Assembly (NCBI GenBank): GCA_030427805.1
Contig: JAUICP010000006.1
Location: forward strand, 202,364 to 266,363
Direction of reading: 5' to 3'
DNA from: Bdellovibrionia bacterium
Lineage (GTDB): Bacteria; Bdellovibrionota; Bdellovibrionia; Bdellovibrionales; JAGQZY01
Length of the DNA stretch: 64,000 nucleotides
Shown: piece after piece, positions 44,701 to 54,268 of the stretch
How positions within the stretch are numbered: position 1 is the first letter of the stretch
Layout of the letters: every line of letters begins with the position of its first letter
Notes under the pieces: generated by a model
Databases searched by the model: none
Seen by the model: only the letters and a program-made list of their open reading frames with translations
Told to the model about the DNA's origin: nothing
Program-made: the position numbers and the translations under genes

Positions 44701-44912
44701 TAGGCCTCCAGATACGAACCGCGCTTACCTAATTTTACGCTTCTTGGCTATTTTACTACAGTAGACAAAGGTCGAGTAATCTTCAGAATGCCCTATTTTA
44801 TAACTGAAACATATATTGAAAGTCTAATTTTTATAAAATGTATCAAATTGAATTCATTGAGTCGGTAAATTTAAACATTACATATAAATACTTCTCAAGT
44901 CCTAGGTAGTAG

Positions 44913-46820
44913 ATGAACAATTATCGAAGTGAGTTAGACGGCATAAGAGGCATTTCCATCATTGCCGTACTATTTTATCATCTCGATCTCAACACCTTCC
45001 ATTTTTCAAATGGCTACCTTGGCGTGGATGTTTTTTTAGTCTTATCAGGCTATTTGATCTCCAGAAATATTATCAGGGAACTCCGAGATAATGGAAAACT
45101 CAACCTCAGTACTTTTTTTGAAAAGAGAACTCGAAGAATTCTACCTCTGCTTGTGACTCTCACCCTATTCTGTCAAATATTGTTCTACTTTTACCTTCTA
45201 CCGGATCAATTGATCGATTTGGCAAAATCATCATTGGCAGCTTTAACTCTCACATCAAATTTTTATTGGGTGAATGAGTTTAGTGAGTACAGTGCCGTTG
45301 GAGCAAGCTTTAGGCCTCTACTTCATACATGGTCTCTTTCTCTAGAAGAACAATTTTATATTACGGCACCCTTCTTTTATATATTGGCTTTTAAGAGAGA
45401 AAAAAGCAGTCTCTTAAAAGTTCTAATCCTAATCACTATTGCTGGGGTCTCAACAAATACACTACCTTTAATCTTTTCTTGGGGTGGCGATTTAGATTTC
45501 TATCTTTATCCATTTCGAATTTGGCAATTCGCTATTGGAGCTATAGCTGCTTACTTAGAATGCACTAAAAAAGATCTACTCTTGAATTTGAAGGCAAGAC
45601 TAGCGGCAACATTGACCTCTTTACTTATTTTACTAGCGACTCTCTTCCTAGGTCGGCTCTTTTTGGAAAATGAACATTTAGCTCGTCTAACGGTCACACT
45701 ATCGAGTTTTTTACTAATTATCGCTTCAAGAGAGGGTATGCTGGTCACTTCCCTTTTAAAGGTCAAACCCTTGACTTACATTGGCCTATTTTCGTACTCC
45801 ATTTATGTTTGGCACTACCCCCTCTTTTTTCTTGCAAGGATTAAGGAATTTTTTACAACTCCTTCTCAAAAAATTGTCGTTGTCGCTATTACATTGCTTA
45901 TTGCTACAGTCAGCTACTTCTGTTTAGAAAACGTTTTCCGAAATCGCGAGAAAATCAAGAAGTCTACCATTTATATGAGTCTTGCATTTGGATTTATTGT
46001 TTCAATAGCTCTATCAATGTTTATTATAATTAACAGGGGATATCCAGAACGTTTCGGACAATTTCACTACACAATCGATCAAATGCACAACGATCAACAA
46101 CGGTATTGGGATGAAAACTCTTACTTTACGGACATCGATTGGGAGGATCAAAAGCGCTTAAAGGTAGTGGTCATAGGTAATAGTTATGCACTTGATATTG
46201 CTACAGCCATTAAGCATGAGGACCATCGTGCTCAAGTCCTATTCGAGGGTAAAACAGAGCACCACTGCATCTCGATTACTTTACCCGGATCTAACGAACA
46301 GGCTGACAAATGCTTAGATAATATCCCTCTCTTTAAAAAGGACTACAAAGAATACGACGTAATTGTTATTACCGACAATCATTCCTTTCTTGATATAGGA
46401 AACACCCAGGCCGTTGATGAAATATTGAAAAATGTCAGTTATTTGCGAACCTCAGGATTTCAAGGTCCCATTGTTTTAGTTGGTTTTCGGCCTGAATGGG
46501 ACAAAACTCCTTTCGAAATTGCACTAAACTACGGGGCTCTCGACGAGGGCGTTAATATTTTTGCTACCAGCTTCCTTACCTATTCTCCCGAGCAGATCCG
46601 AGAACTCGATGAAAATGCAAAAAAGGTTTACAATATCGAAGGACTCTTTTACTTTGAACTAGTCGATACAATTTGTAAAATTGACCATTGCCCTATTATT
46701 AAAGACCAAAAACTTCTTTACTCAGATAGCTATCATTTTTCTCTCGCCGGAGCCCATTACATTTCAAAGGACCTCGTCGATTACCTGTTTAAAGTGGCAG
46801 AGCAGCACAAGAAAAATTAA
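44913..46820 (+). CDS. Membrane acyltransferase with C-terminal SGNH domain (OafA/OatA type)
   Basis: The 635-residue protein has an acyltransferase-3 domain of ~10 helices (residues ~1-365), opening with ELDGIRGISIIAVLFYHLD, where the His is catalytic, and FLVLSGYLISR. Beyond residue ~400 an SGNH-like domain follows (VVIGNSYALDIATAI, and DSYHFSLAGAHYIS with the Asp and His). Such proteins move acyl groups across the membrane onto O-antigen, peptidoglycan or other surface sugars. The target is unknown. Its stop overlaps the convergent AroE-like gene by 4 bp. Confidence 0.87.
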   Translation: MNNYRSELDGIRGISIIAVLFYHLDLNTFHFSNGYLGVDVFLVLSGYLISRNIIRELRDNGKLNLSTFFEKRTRRILPLLVTLTLFCQILFYFYLLPDQLIDLAKSSLAALTLTSNFYWVNEFSEYSAVGASFRPLLHTWSLSLEEQFYITAPFFYILAFKREKSSLLKVLILITIAGVSTNTLPLIFSWGGDLDFYLYPFRIWQFAIGAIAAYLECTKKDLLLNLKARLAATLTSLLILLATLFLGRLFLENEHLARLTVTLSSFLLIIASREGMLVTSLLKVKPLTYIGLFSYSIYVWHYPLFFLARIKEFFTTPSQKIVVVAITLLIATVSYFCLENVFRNREKIKKSTIYMSLAFGFIVSIALSMFIIINRGYPERFGQFHYTIDQMHNDQQRYWDENSYFTDIDWEDQKRLKVVVIGNSYALDIATAIKHEDHRAQVLFEGKTEHHCISITLPGSNEQADKCLDNIPLFKKDYKEYDVIVITDNHSFLDIGNTQAVDEILKNVSYLRTSGFQGPIVLVGFRPEWDKTPFEIALNYGALDEGVNIFATSFLTYSPEQIRELDENAKKVYNIEGLFYFELVDTICKIDHCPIIKDQKLLYSDSYHFSLAGAHYISKDLVDYLFKVAEQHKKN

Positions 46821-47653
46821 CCAATTTTACTTTTGTACAAATCTTCTATTTCAGTTTGGGAGAAATTGAGATCTTTCAAGTTATGGTTGAGCCAACAATG
46901 ATCGGCCAGTGAGAATAGATGATAGGCATCGATTGTGAGAGCTCCGATCTTCTGAGCCTCTTTTATAAATCGAATTTCCTTTTCCATACGAAAATCCAAT
47001 ATGACACCATCGCTCGCTAGAAAATTAAAGTAGCTCATTTCATCAATGATTGACGCCTCGTCTTCCATTTCTAACGTATTTACGACCACCGAAAAGATCC
47101 CCGGAAGTTGTGTGACCATTGCATTTGAAGCCTTATTGATTTCGGCTCCAAAGTTTTGAGACTTCAAAAGATCGAGCTTTGTATCGACAATATTTTGCTC
47201 AGGATGGGGATCTACGAAGGTAAACCGAGAGAAACCAAGGGCGTTGAGGGCTCCGAAACAGCTGTGGGCCACAGGACAGGTGCCGAAAATCAATACACTT
47301 CCCGAAATGTCCGTGGGAATTTTTTCTTGAGTCATACAGTATTTGACGGCATCCATAACGTAGTTTCTCGGCAACCAAGTTGAATCATAGGATTCGATGG
47401 TATCATGGGCCTTGATATTTAAAAGATTAGAAGGGTAAGGATATTCCTGATCGAGAGAGTAAAACCCGAACTCCTTTGCTATCCTCATAGTATTAACAGA
47501 TCTCTGAAGCCCTTTTATTGTTTCGACGAGTTCATCTCCAATACAGGTAACAAACTCAAAAGTATTTTGATGGGATTTCTCCTGAAGAAACTGATGGAGC
47601 GCTCTGTAACGCGGGTCCTCCTCTGTTTGACCAATTTCAACCCATCTAAACAT
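46817..47653 (-). CDS. Shikimate dehydrogenase-like Rossmann protein, probably divergent
   Basis: The 278-residue product has a Rossmann segment, VLIFGTCPVAHSCFGALNALGFSRFTFVDPHPEQ (shown in part), where shikimate dehydrogenases have the GxGGxA nucleotide loop; here it is GTCPVA. The C-terminal half follows the family pattern too (VVNTLEM, GVILDFRMEKE, AQKIGALTIDAYHLF). The N-terminal substrate site lacks clear NVTxPxK and NTD motifs. It may be an AroE-fold protein with another role. It overlaps ribF by 8 bp. Confidence 0.5.
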   Translation of the reverse strand: MFRWVEIGQTEEDPRYRALHQFLQEKSHQNTFEFVTCIGDELVETIKGLQRSVNTMRIAKEFGFYSLDQEYPYPSNLLNIKAHDTIESYDSTWLPRNYVMDAVKYCMTQEKIPTDISGSVLIFGTCPVAHSCFGALNALGFSRFTFVDPHPEQNIVDTKLDLLKSQNFGAEINKASNAMVTQLPGIFSVVVNTLEMEDEASIIDEMSYFNFLASDGVILDFRMEKEIRFIKEAQKIGALTIDAYHLFSLADHCWLNHNLKDLNFSQTEIEDLYKSKIG

Positions 47654-48578
47654 CTTTCAATGATTCCTTTGCGACTTCAATATCTTTACCAATCTGCTTT
47701 ACGAGCTGGTCAACGCCTTCAAACTTTTTCTCATCTCGAATTTTCTTATAAAAATGAACCCGTATTCGTTTGCCGTAAATATCTGAATCAAAATCAAAAA
47801 GATGAACCTCAATGGTCGAGTTCATTTTTCCGGGAATGTGAAAGGTGGGTTTAGTACCAATATTACAAACACCTTTCACTCTCTTTCCATTGATATCAGC
47901 AACAACGCTGTAGACACCCATCTGCGGAACGAGGGTCCAAGTACTTTCGACATTCGCCGTCGGAACATTAATCGTTCGACCCCGTCCCTCTCCGTGTACA
48001 ACAATCCCTTCGACATAAAAGGGTCGTCCCAACAAACTACAGACTAATTCAGTATCGCCATCAAATAGCAGGTTTCGAATTTTGCTACTAGAGACCAAAA
48101 TATCCTTAACCTTATGGGGATTGACCACTTCGAGCTGGTATCCAAAATCATTCGAGTGCTTTTTCAGAAAATCGGTATTTCCCTTTTTTTCTGAGCCAAA
48201 ACTAAAGTCGTAACCAACAACTAAGGCCTTGGGATGCAAACGAGGAATTAGCCATTCCTCAAGAAACTGCATAGGACTCTGCTCTGAAAAAGAGCGCGAA
48301 AATGGTTCGATCAAGAGATAATCAACTCCCAACTTTTCTAGCTGTTCGACCTGATCCTCGAACGGAAAAAGTCGCTTTAACTCTCTTTCAGGATATAGGA
48401 CTTGGACAGGGTGTGGATTGAAAGTCATTACCATCGAAGGAAGGCCCATAGATTTCGAAAACTCCAGGACTTTAGATACCAATTTCTGGTGTCCGGCATG
48501 AACACCATCAAAATTTCCTATGGTTAAAGCACAGGTAAAGTCCTTTTCTAAATTTCTTACTCCTCTAACAACTTTCAT
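47646..48578 (-). CDS. ribF: Bifunctional riboflavin kinase/FAD synthetase
   Basis: Makes FMN from riboflavin and then FAD. The N-terminal nucleotidyltransferase half has TIGNFDGVHAGHQKLV and VGYDFSFGSEKKG; the C-terminal flavokinase half (~185-300) has GRPFYVEGIVVHGEGRGR, NVPTAN, VCNIGTKPTF and the EVHLFDFD strand. The 310-residue length is typical. It overlaps the AroE-like gene downstream and is divergent from the CHASE2 kinase. Confidence 0.95.
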   Translation of the reverse strand: MKVVRGVRNLEKDFTCALTIGNFDGVHAGHQKLVSKVLEFSKSMGLPSMVMTFNPHPVQVLYPERELKRLFPFEDQVEQLEKLGVDYLLIEPFSRSFSEQSPMQFLEEWLIPRLHPKALVVGYDFSFGSEKKGNTDFLKKHSNDFGYQLEVVNPHKVKDILVSSSKIRNLLFDGDTELVCSLLGRPFYVEGIVVHGEGRGRTINVPTANVESTWTLVPQMGVYSVVADINGKRVKGVCNIGTKPTFHIPGKMNSTIEVHLFDFDSDIYGKRIRVHFYKKIRDEKKFEGVDQLVKQIGKDIEVAKESLKDV

Positions 48579-48653
48579 AAAGGTAAAATACCAATAATAT
48601 CGGAAACATCCAACAAATAGCTCGAAAGGTGCAAAAACTACGCAGAACAGAAA

Positions 48654-50555
48654 ATGTGGGTAAAAATTAAGGACCGCTTAAAATCAACAGTCAGCTGGAT
48701 TTGGCAACAACGAATGTACTGGTCCCGCGTCCTCCTTTGCTGGCTCGCCGGCACAGCAGTTCTCACCGGAACTGAACCGGACAACTACGACTTCAGGTTC
48801 GTACTAAGATCAAAACAAGCTGTCCGAGAACCCATCGTCATCATCGAAATTCCCGAAAGAGATTGGCGGCGCTATGTTGGAACTCCCGAAGTTAATATCG
48901 ATTCGCGTCCCCTCAAAGAAACAAGCAACTTTAAAGACGAGTACTTTTGGGATACTGAGGTATGGACGCAACTTCTCAAGGGTATTCAGAAAGCTGAACC
49001 AAAAGTTATTGGGGTCACCTTCTTCTTCACCAATATTAAGCTCCCCTCCGAAGAGCTCATGACCGAAGTCTTTGAAAAAGACAATATTGTTTGGTCCGGC
49101 GACATCGACAATTCAGGGCGCCCCATTCTTCCGGCCCTCGCCAGTTCCTTCACTTACAACGTCGGAATCAATCGCATGAGTACCGATGACGACGGCATCA
49201 CTAGACGCTTCACTTCTCCCCTCATTCAAATCCCCCACTTTGGTATTCAGGTGGCTAAAATGGCGATCGGCGATGAACCCCTCGAACCTGAAAATTTCTG
49301 GCAAGGATATCAACTGATAAATTTTCGAGGCCCCAGAGGAACGTTTGAGAAAATTCACTTTCAAGACATTATCGAAGGAAAGTACAAGACTGAACGTCTT
49401 AAGGGAAAAATTGTACTTATCGGAGCTACAGGTATCGCAGGATTTGATACCCAGTCACCTTTTGGAAAAATGAGTTTATCCGAAGTACACGCGAACATCA
49501 TCGACAACATTATTAATAATCGCTGGATCGAAAAATCTCCCTTGTGGATAAACGCTCTTTCACTCCTATTTCTAGTAATCCTTCTTATGATGGTTGCTTT
49601 ATTTTACCCCCAGGGCATGTCCCTCGCCTTTCTTCTCTTAATCGGTACGAGCGTTTGTGCGGCCTCCGCCTTCTTTTTTGACATTTACTCACTGTGGATT
49701 CCGGCCCTTGCACCTGTCATTCAATTGCTAATTACCTATGTGGTCTTTTTGAGTTTCCAAGTGACCATTAATGAACAGAAAAACTGGGTTCTTGAACAAG
49801 AAAAGAAATATTTAGAAGAAATCGAGCAACTTAAACATAATTTTGTCAGTCTTTTTAGTCACGATCTCAAAACTCCCATTGCGAAAATTCAAGGAATCGT
49901 AGATCGAATTCTCACACAAAAAGATCGATCAAATATTGAGTCCGACCTCATTGCTCTTCGAAAATCCAGCGATGAGCTCCACAAGTACATTCAAAATGTT
50001 CTCAATGTTATTCGCGTCGAATCATCAGAATTTCGACTTCGCAAAGAAGCCGCAGATATCAATGAACTCATACAAAATGTCGTGGTTCAGACCCAACCTT
50101 TAGCATTAGAAAAAAATATTAGTTTAGAAACTGACCTTGAACCCATGTTTTCTGTGGAGATTGACACTCTTTTAGTACAAGAAATCCTTCTCAATTTGGT
50201 AGAAAATGGCATAAAATATACAAATGAAGGCGGAAATGTTAAAATATCGTCTTCAGAAGTAGATGACTTTGTAAAGGTTGTAATTAAAGATAATGGTATA
50301 GGTATTAGCCCCGAGGACCAAAAAACAATTTGGGGAAAGTTTAATCGCGGCAACCAAAGCCATTCAAATATCAAAGGAACTGGGTTAGGATTGTATTTAG
50401 TGAAGTTTTTTACTGAATTACATGGCGGAAGTGTTAGCTTAAAAAGTGAACTCGGTAAGGGAACTACTTTCATACTTTCAATTCCTGTGCAGTCAGAAAC
50501 TAATGAACCGAGTCTACCAATTGCATTTACTGGAGATCAATTATGGAAAAACTAG
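48654..50555 (+). CDS. CHASE2-domain sensor histidine kinase
   Basis: The 633-residue protein has an N-terminal membrane helix, a periplasmic CHASE2 sensor (~45-300, with KGKIVLIGATG and SEVHANIIDNI), three further membrane helices (~300-375), a coiled linker, a HisKA domain with phospho-acceptor His in FSHDLKTPIAK, and an HATPase domain (NLVENGIKYTNEGG, GTGLGLYLVK). Its last 13 bp overlap the following response-regulator gene, its evident partner. The signal is unknown. Confidence 0.92.
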   Translation: MWVKIKDRLKSTVSWIWQQRMYWSRVLLCWLAGTAVLTGTEPDNYDFRFVLRSKQAVREPIVIIEIPERDWRRYVGTPEVNIDSRPLKETSNFKDEYFWDTEVWTQLLKGIQKAEPKVIGVTFFFTNIKLPSEELMTEVFEKDNIVWSGDIDNSGRPILPALASSFTYNVGINRMSTDDDGITRRFTSPLIQIPHFGIQVAKMAIGDEPLEPENFWQGYQLINFRGPRGTFEKIHFQDIIEGKYKTERLKGKIVLIGATGIAGFDTQSPFGKMSLSEVHANIIDNIINNRWIEKSPLWINALSLLFLVILLMMVALFYPQGMSLAFLLLIGTSVCAASAFFFDIYSLWIPALAPVIQLLITYVVFLSFQVTINEQKNWVLEQEKKYLEEIEQLKHNFVSLFSHDLKTPIAKIQGIVDRILTQKDRSNIESDLIALRKSSDELHKYIQNVLNVIRVESSEFRLRKEAADINELIQNVVVQTQPLALEKNISLETDLEPMFSVEIDTLLVQEILLNLVENGIKYTNEGGNVKISSSEVDDFVKVVIKDNGIGISPEDQKTIWGKFNRGNQSHSNIKGTGLGLYLVKFFTELHGGSVSLKSELGKGTTFILSIPVQSETNEPSLPIAFTGDQLWKN

Positions 50556-51949
50556 TGAGAGCCTTAATCGTTGATGATGAAGACGAACTCAGAAAGTCGC
50601 TTAGAACTATCTTAACTAGTCAATTTGAAGATATGAAAATAGAAGTTTCAGAAGCGACTAATGGTCTCGAGGCTTTGGATCAACTTAGAAATCAAGATTT
50701 TGATCTCGTAATGATGGATGTTCGCATGCCAGAGATGGATGGTCTTGAAGCCCTAGAAAAAATAAAAACCCTTGATCCAAAAACCTTTGTAGTGATTATG
50801 ACCGCACACTCCAATGTGCAGGATGCAATTTCGGCAATAAAACACGGTGCTTTCGATTACCTCTCAAAGCCCGTACAGCCAGAGCAACTCAAAAAAATCG
50901 TTACTAGCGCCCTTGATGCCTCGCAACTGGTATCGGATATAGCGATCGCGAATCCAATTTTTGATGACGACATCGATAGTGAATTCGTTGGCTCATCATC
51001 AAAAATGCGAGATGTATACGACCTTATCTACAAGCTTTGCAAAGTCGATACGACCGTTCTTATTCGTGGAGAAAACGGAACGGGCAAGGAGCTTGTCGCT
51101 CGAGCCATTCATTTCAACTCTCCTCGCAAGTCAGGGGACTTCATCGCTGTTAACTGTGGTGCAATTCCAGAAAATCTAATGGAAAGTGAGTTTTTTGGTC
51201 ACGAGAAAGGGGCTTTTACAGGAGCCATTGAACGAAAAATTGGAAAGTTTCAACTTGCCAATAACGGGACAATTTTCTTGGACGAAATTGCTGAGCTAAA
51301 GCTTGATATGCAAGTCAAACTCCTAAGAGTCCTGCAAGAGAAGAAATTTGTTCCTGTCGGTGGAACTCGCGAAGTAAAAACCAATGCACGTATCATCGCT
51401 GCAACAAATAGAAATTTGGAGAAAATGATTGAAGACGGAGAATTCCGAGAGGATCTCTTCTATCGCCTCAACGTCATGCCTATTTTTCTTCCACCGCTGA
51501 GAGAGAGGCGCGACGATATAGAAAACCTCGTAAACTTTTTCATTAAGAAGTTTGCCAAACAACATAGTAAAAACTTTCAAGGACTCGACGACTCAGCTCT
51601 CAATATTTTGAAGAACTATCGATGGCCGGGGAATATTCGAGAATTAGAAAATGTTGTCGAGCGATGCTTTATTGTCGAAAATTCGGATACAATTACTGAG
51701 AATTCACTTCCTGAAAATATTGTCAAAGACTCCAAAGAGCAAATAGACATTCAGATGCCGCAAAACTACAGCGGCCCAATGGATTTCGATGCTTTTAAAA
51801 ACCAAGCGGAAAAGGAATTTATCGTAAACGCCTTAAAGGCCAATAAAGGTAAAATAAACAAAACGGTGGCCTCGGCAAATATTCCAAAAAATACGCTCCT
51901 GAGAAAGATTAAAAAGTACGAAATTAACGTTAAAGACTTTCAAGATTAA
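50543..51949 (+). CDS. Sigma-54-dependent response regulator (NtrC family)
   Basis: The 468-residue protein has a receiver domain with phospho-acceptor Asp in LVMMDVRMPEMDG, an AAA+ domain with Walker A GENGTGKE, canonical GAFTGA, Walker B GTIFLDEIAEL, and a Fis-type HTH (TVASANIPKNTLLRKIKKY). GGAGAT precedes the ATG within the kinase gene. It differs from PilR in its loop and partner. Its 3' end overlaps the convergent glycosyltransferase gene by 20 bp. Target genes unknown. Confidence 0.93.
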   Translation: MEKLVRALIVDDEDELRKSLRTILTSQFEDMKIEVSEATNGLEALDQLRNQDFDLVMMDVRMPEMDGLEALEKIKTLDPKTFVVIMTAHSNVQDAISAIKHGAFDYLSKPVQPEQLKKIVTSALDASQLVSDIAIANPIFDDDIDSEFVGSSSKMRDVYDLIYKLCKVDTTVLIRGENGTGKELVARAIHFNSPRKSGDFIAVNCGAIPENLMESEFFGHEKGAFTGAIERKIGKFQLANNGTIFLDEIAELKLDMQVKLLRVLQEKKFVPVGGTREVKTNARIIAATNRNLEKMIEDGEFREDLFYRLNVMPIFLPPLRERRDDIENLVNFFIKKFAKQHSKNFQGLDDSALNILKNYRWPGNIRELENVVERCFIVENSDTITENSLPENIVKDSKEQIDIQMPQNYSGPMDFDAFKNQAEKEFIVNALKANKGKINKTVASANIPKNTLLRKIKKYEINVKDFQD

Positions 51950-53006
51950 ATTTCTTGAGGGTATGAATGACTTGGCTCGCAGTTAGGTCGACCATACACT
52001 TGTGATTTCCGATCGGGCATGATCGATGCCCGTGACTTCCACAAGGACGACAACCCAGATCGACCTGCTCAACTCTAGCTTTAGGGTTCCAGGGCCTGTA
52101 GCCAAATTCTAAAATGGTCGGGCCAAAAAGACTCAGTGTCGGAGTTTCACTGAGAGAGGCCATGTGCATCGCGCCCGAGTCATTACAAACGAGAATTCGA
52201 GCGGCGGCAATAATTTCAACCGCTTCCATGAGATTTGTCTGACCACTGAGATTAATAGCTCCTTCTAATTGATCCGACAGGTCCCGGCAAACATCAGACT
52301 CCTCGGGTGCGCCTAAAACGACGATTTCAAATTTTTTTGTTGTTAAAAATTTCCCAACTTCGATAAACCCCTCTAAACTCCATCGCTTCGTCTGCCAAAC
52401 ACTGCCGGGCGCAAGAATAGCAAAGCGTCTATTTTCGAGGGCAAATTTTTCGAGCGTACTTTTGATTTTCCCATCTGAAGGACCTTTTAGTAAAAATTCA
52501 ATACTCGTAGAGCAAGACTTCGGAATTTCATTGAGCCCCGTAAAAGAATTCATCGCCCCATTTGTATAGGCTTCCAAGTCTTTCTTCAAAGGAGCTTTGT
52601 CATCGGCGTAGAGAGCAACTTGTCTCATTGCCTCTGGAAGTTCCATGGGCCTTCGTATTCTCCGATCAATGCCTAGAAAATTCCACCACTGCTTATAGCT
52701 CACTTTTTTCTTGGCTTTGACGCTCTTTAAAATCTGATAAGAGGTAAAACTCTCATGGGGACAGAGAACGAGATCAAATTCTTCGTTACCCAATTTTTCG
52801 GTATAAAATGACGGTGATTTTTTTTTCTTCTTATCAATTTCAACAACTTGATCAACCAATTTCAGTGACTTCATAACGTCACCTAATCCCGAACGACAGA
52901 GTAAAACGATTTCAGAACTCGGGTGATCTCTACGTATCAGTTTTAAAGTCGGTATCGATAGAAGCAAATCTCCGACAAAGGCTGTTTGAATATACAAAAC
53001 TCTCAT
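51930..53006 (-). CDS. Family 9 glycosyltransferase (heptosyltransferase-like)
   Basis: From the ATG at 53006 the product has 358 residues; a GTG four codons upstream is an alternative. GT9/WaaF-type motifs include MRVLYIQTAFVGDLLLSIPTL, LAPGSVWQTKRW, and the C-terminal CNDSGAMHMASLSETPTLSLFGPT, where sugar-nucleotide binding occurs. A late Cys-rich stretch (CRPC, then two more Cys) resembles other members of the family. It adds heptose or a similar sugar to the LPS core at the inner membrane. It is followed upstream by a second GT9 gene. Confidence 0.88.
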   Translation of the reverse strand: MRVLYIQTAFVGDLLLSIPTLKLIRRDHPSSEIVLLCRSGLGDVMKSLKLVDQVVEIDKKKKKSPSFYTEKLGNEEFDLVLCPHESFTSYQILKSVKAKKKVSYKQWWNFLGIDRRIRRPMELPEAMRQVALYADDKAPLKKDLEAYTNGAMNSFTGLNEIPKSCSTSIEFLLKGPSDGKIKSTLEKFALENRRFAILAPGSVWQTKRWSLEGFIEVGKFLTTKKFEIVVLGAPEESDVCRDLSDQLEGAINLSGQTNLMEAVEIIAAARILVCNDSGAMHMASLSETPTLSLFGPTILEFGYRPWNPKARVEQVDLGCRPCGSHGHRSCPIGNHKCMVDLTASQVIHTLKKFNLESL

Positions 53007-53065
53007 AGAGGAATCCACCGATTAACTGTCTTGATTAAATGGACATACCATTTGATTTAGTCATA

Positions 53066-54202
53066 TCAAGGTCTCGATATGAGTGTCATCCGTTGAAAAT
53101 TATTTTCATGGAGGGCCGACTTGATTCCCGAAATGACCTTCTCAAATGGAACCAGGTCATAGCACATGGGATCCTTGCTACAATGCCTCTTCCAACAAGG
53201 TGAGCATGATGCCTCGGTGAGAACCTTAACCCCTCGGTCATAGAGATCGATTTCTTGGTGGCAGGTCGGGCCAAACCAGGCCACTACCCACTTCTTAAGA
53301 GCAATAGCCATGTGCATACCCAGGGAGTCCCCAGAGAAAACAATGTCACAGGCCTCAATCGAGCAAAGACCGTCGCGAATTCCCTGATTTACAGGTGATT
53401 GCAGGGCTCTCAGCCCTTTGGCGATCGTTTTATTCATGTCCTCTTCGGTAGGGCCACCAAGAAGGACAATTTGCACATTGAGCTCATTATTAATTTTCTG
53501 AATCAGCTCCCGGTATCCAGAAATTGATAGTTTTTTGTAGGGAATCGTCGGTGCACATCCGGTGTTAATCCCCAGAATCGGCTTACCTCGACTCCAGGTT
53601 TTCTTTCTCTCCCTCGCAAGAGAGCGTTCTTCGTCACTCAAGCCAATGATATAGGAATCTCTCTTATACTCTCCAAGTTTGAGCGCTTCATGGCAAAGTT
53701 GAATCTCGGTTTTTTCATTCTCAAAAAACTTTTTATGATTCGATAGACCAATTTGCCAGAGCTCCACCGCCTCATCTGTAGCAGGGACAATGCTTCCTGT
53801 TCGAGCTTCCACTTTAAAGCCATAGAGTAAATCAAATTCAATTTTTTTGAGCAGACCACTACTCAATTTGCTTTTATCGATATTTAAAACGACGTCGAAT
53901 TGCCTTCCTTCGAGTTGCAATAGACCGGAAAAGCTATTCACAACGATTTCATCGATAAGAGGGTTGTCCCGTAAAAGTTGGTCACCGGGTCGGTCCGTAA
54001 GCCAAGTAATATGACAATTGAAATATTTCCTTCGAATGGCCCGCAAAAGGGCCGTGGACCGCAAAACCGCCCCCAATGCACCTAAGTGAATGAGTAATAT
54101 ACGAGACCGAGGAATATCCTTCGAAGGACATTCATCAGAACAAACCTCGTTATATCCACAGGGCTTATATCCATTGAAATGCCTGCAACCCGTAACTGCC
54201 AT
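53066..54202 (-). CDS. Family 9 glycosyltransferase with N-terminal Cys motif
   Basis: The 378-residue protein starts with a four-cysteine segment (Cys6, Cys15, Cys21, Cys25; CRHFNGYKPC) before the GT9 fold (ILLIHLGALGAVLRSTALLRAI, GINTGCAPT, VFSGDSLGMHMAIALKKWVVAWFGPT). Near the C-terminus is a second cluster (CSPCWKRHCSKDPMC). The cysteines could bind zinc or an iron-sulfur cluster; this N-terminal type is seen in some GT9 proteins of delta-type and anaerobic bacteria. Likely LPS core or other envelope-sugar assembly. Confidence 0.85.
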   Translation of the reverse strand: MAVTGCRHFNGYKPCGYNEVCSDECPSKDIPRSRILLIHLGALGAVLRSTALLRAIRRKYFNCHITWLTDRPGDQLLRDNPLIDEIVVNSFSGLLQLEGRQFDVVLNIDKSKLSSGLLKKIEFDLLYGFKVEARTGSIVPATDEAVELWQIGLSNHKKFFENEKTEIQLCHEALKLGEYKRDSYIIGLSDEERSLARERKKTWSRGKPILGINTGCAPTIPYKKLSISGYRELIQKINNELNVQIVLLGGPTEEDMNKTIAKGLRALQSPVNQGIRDGLCSIEACDIVFSGDSLGMHMAIALKKWVVAWFGPTCHQEIDLYDRGVKVLTEASCSPCWKRHCSKDPMCYDLVPFEKVISGIKSALHENNFQRMTLISRP

Positions 54203-54268
54203 GGAATTATTGTATCAATTTAGAATAAATTCGTTGGCCATTCTGTAGACAACTAGCCAAAGGCCAAG

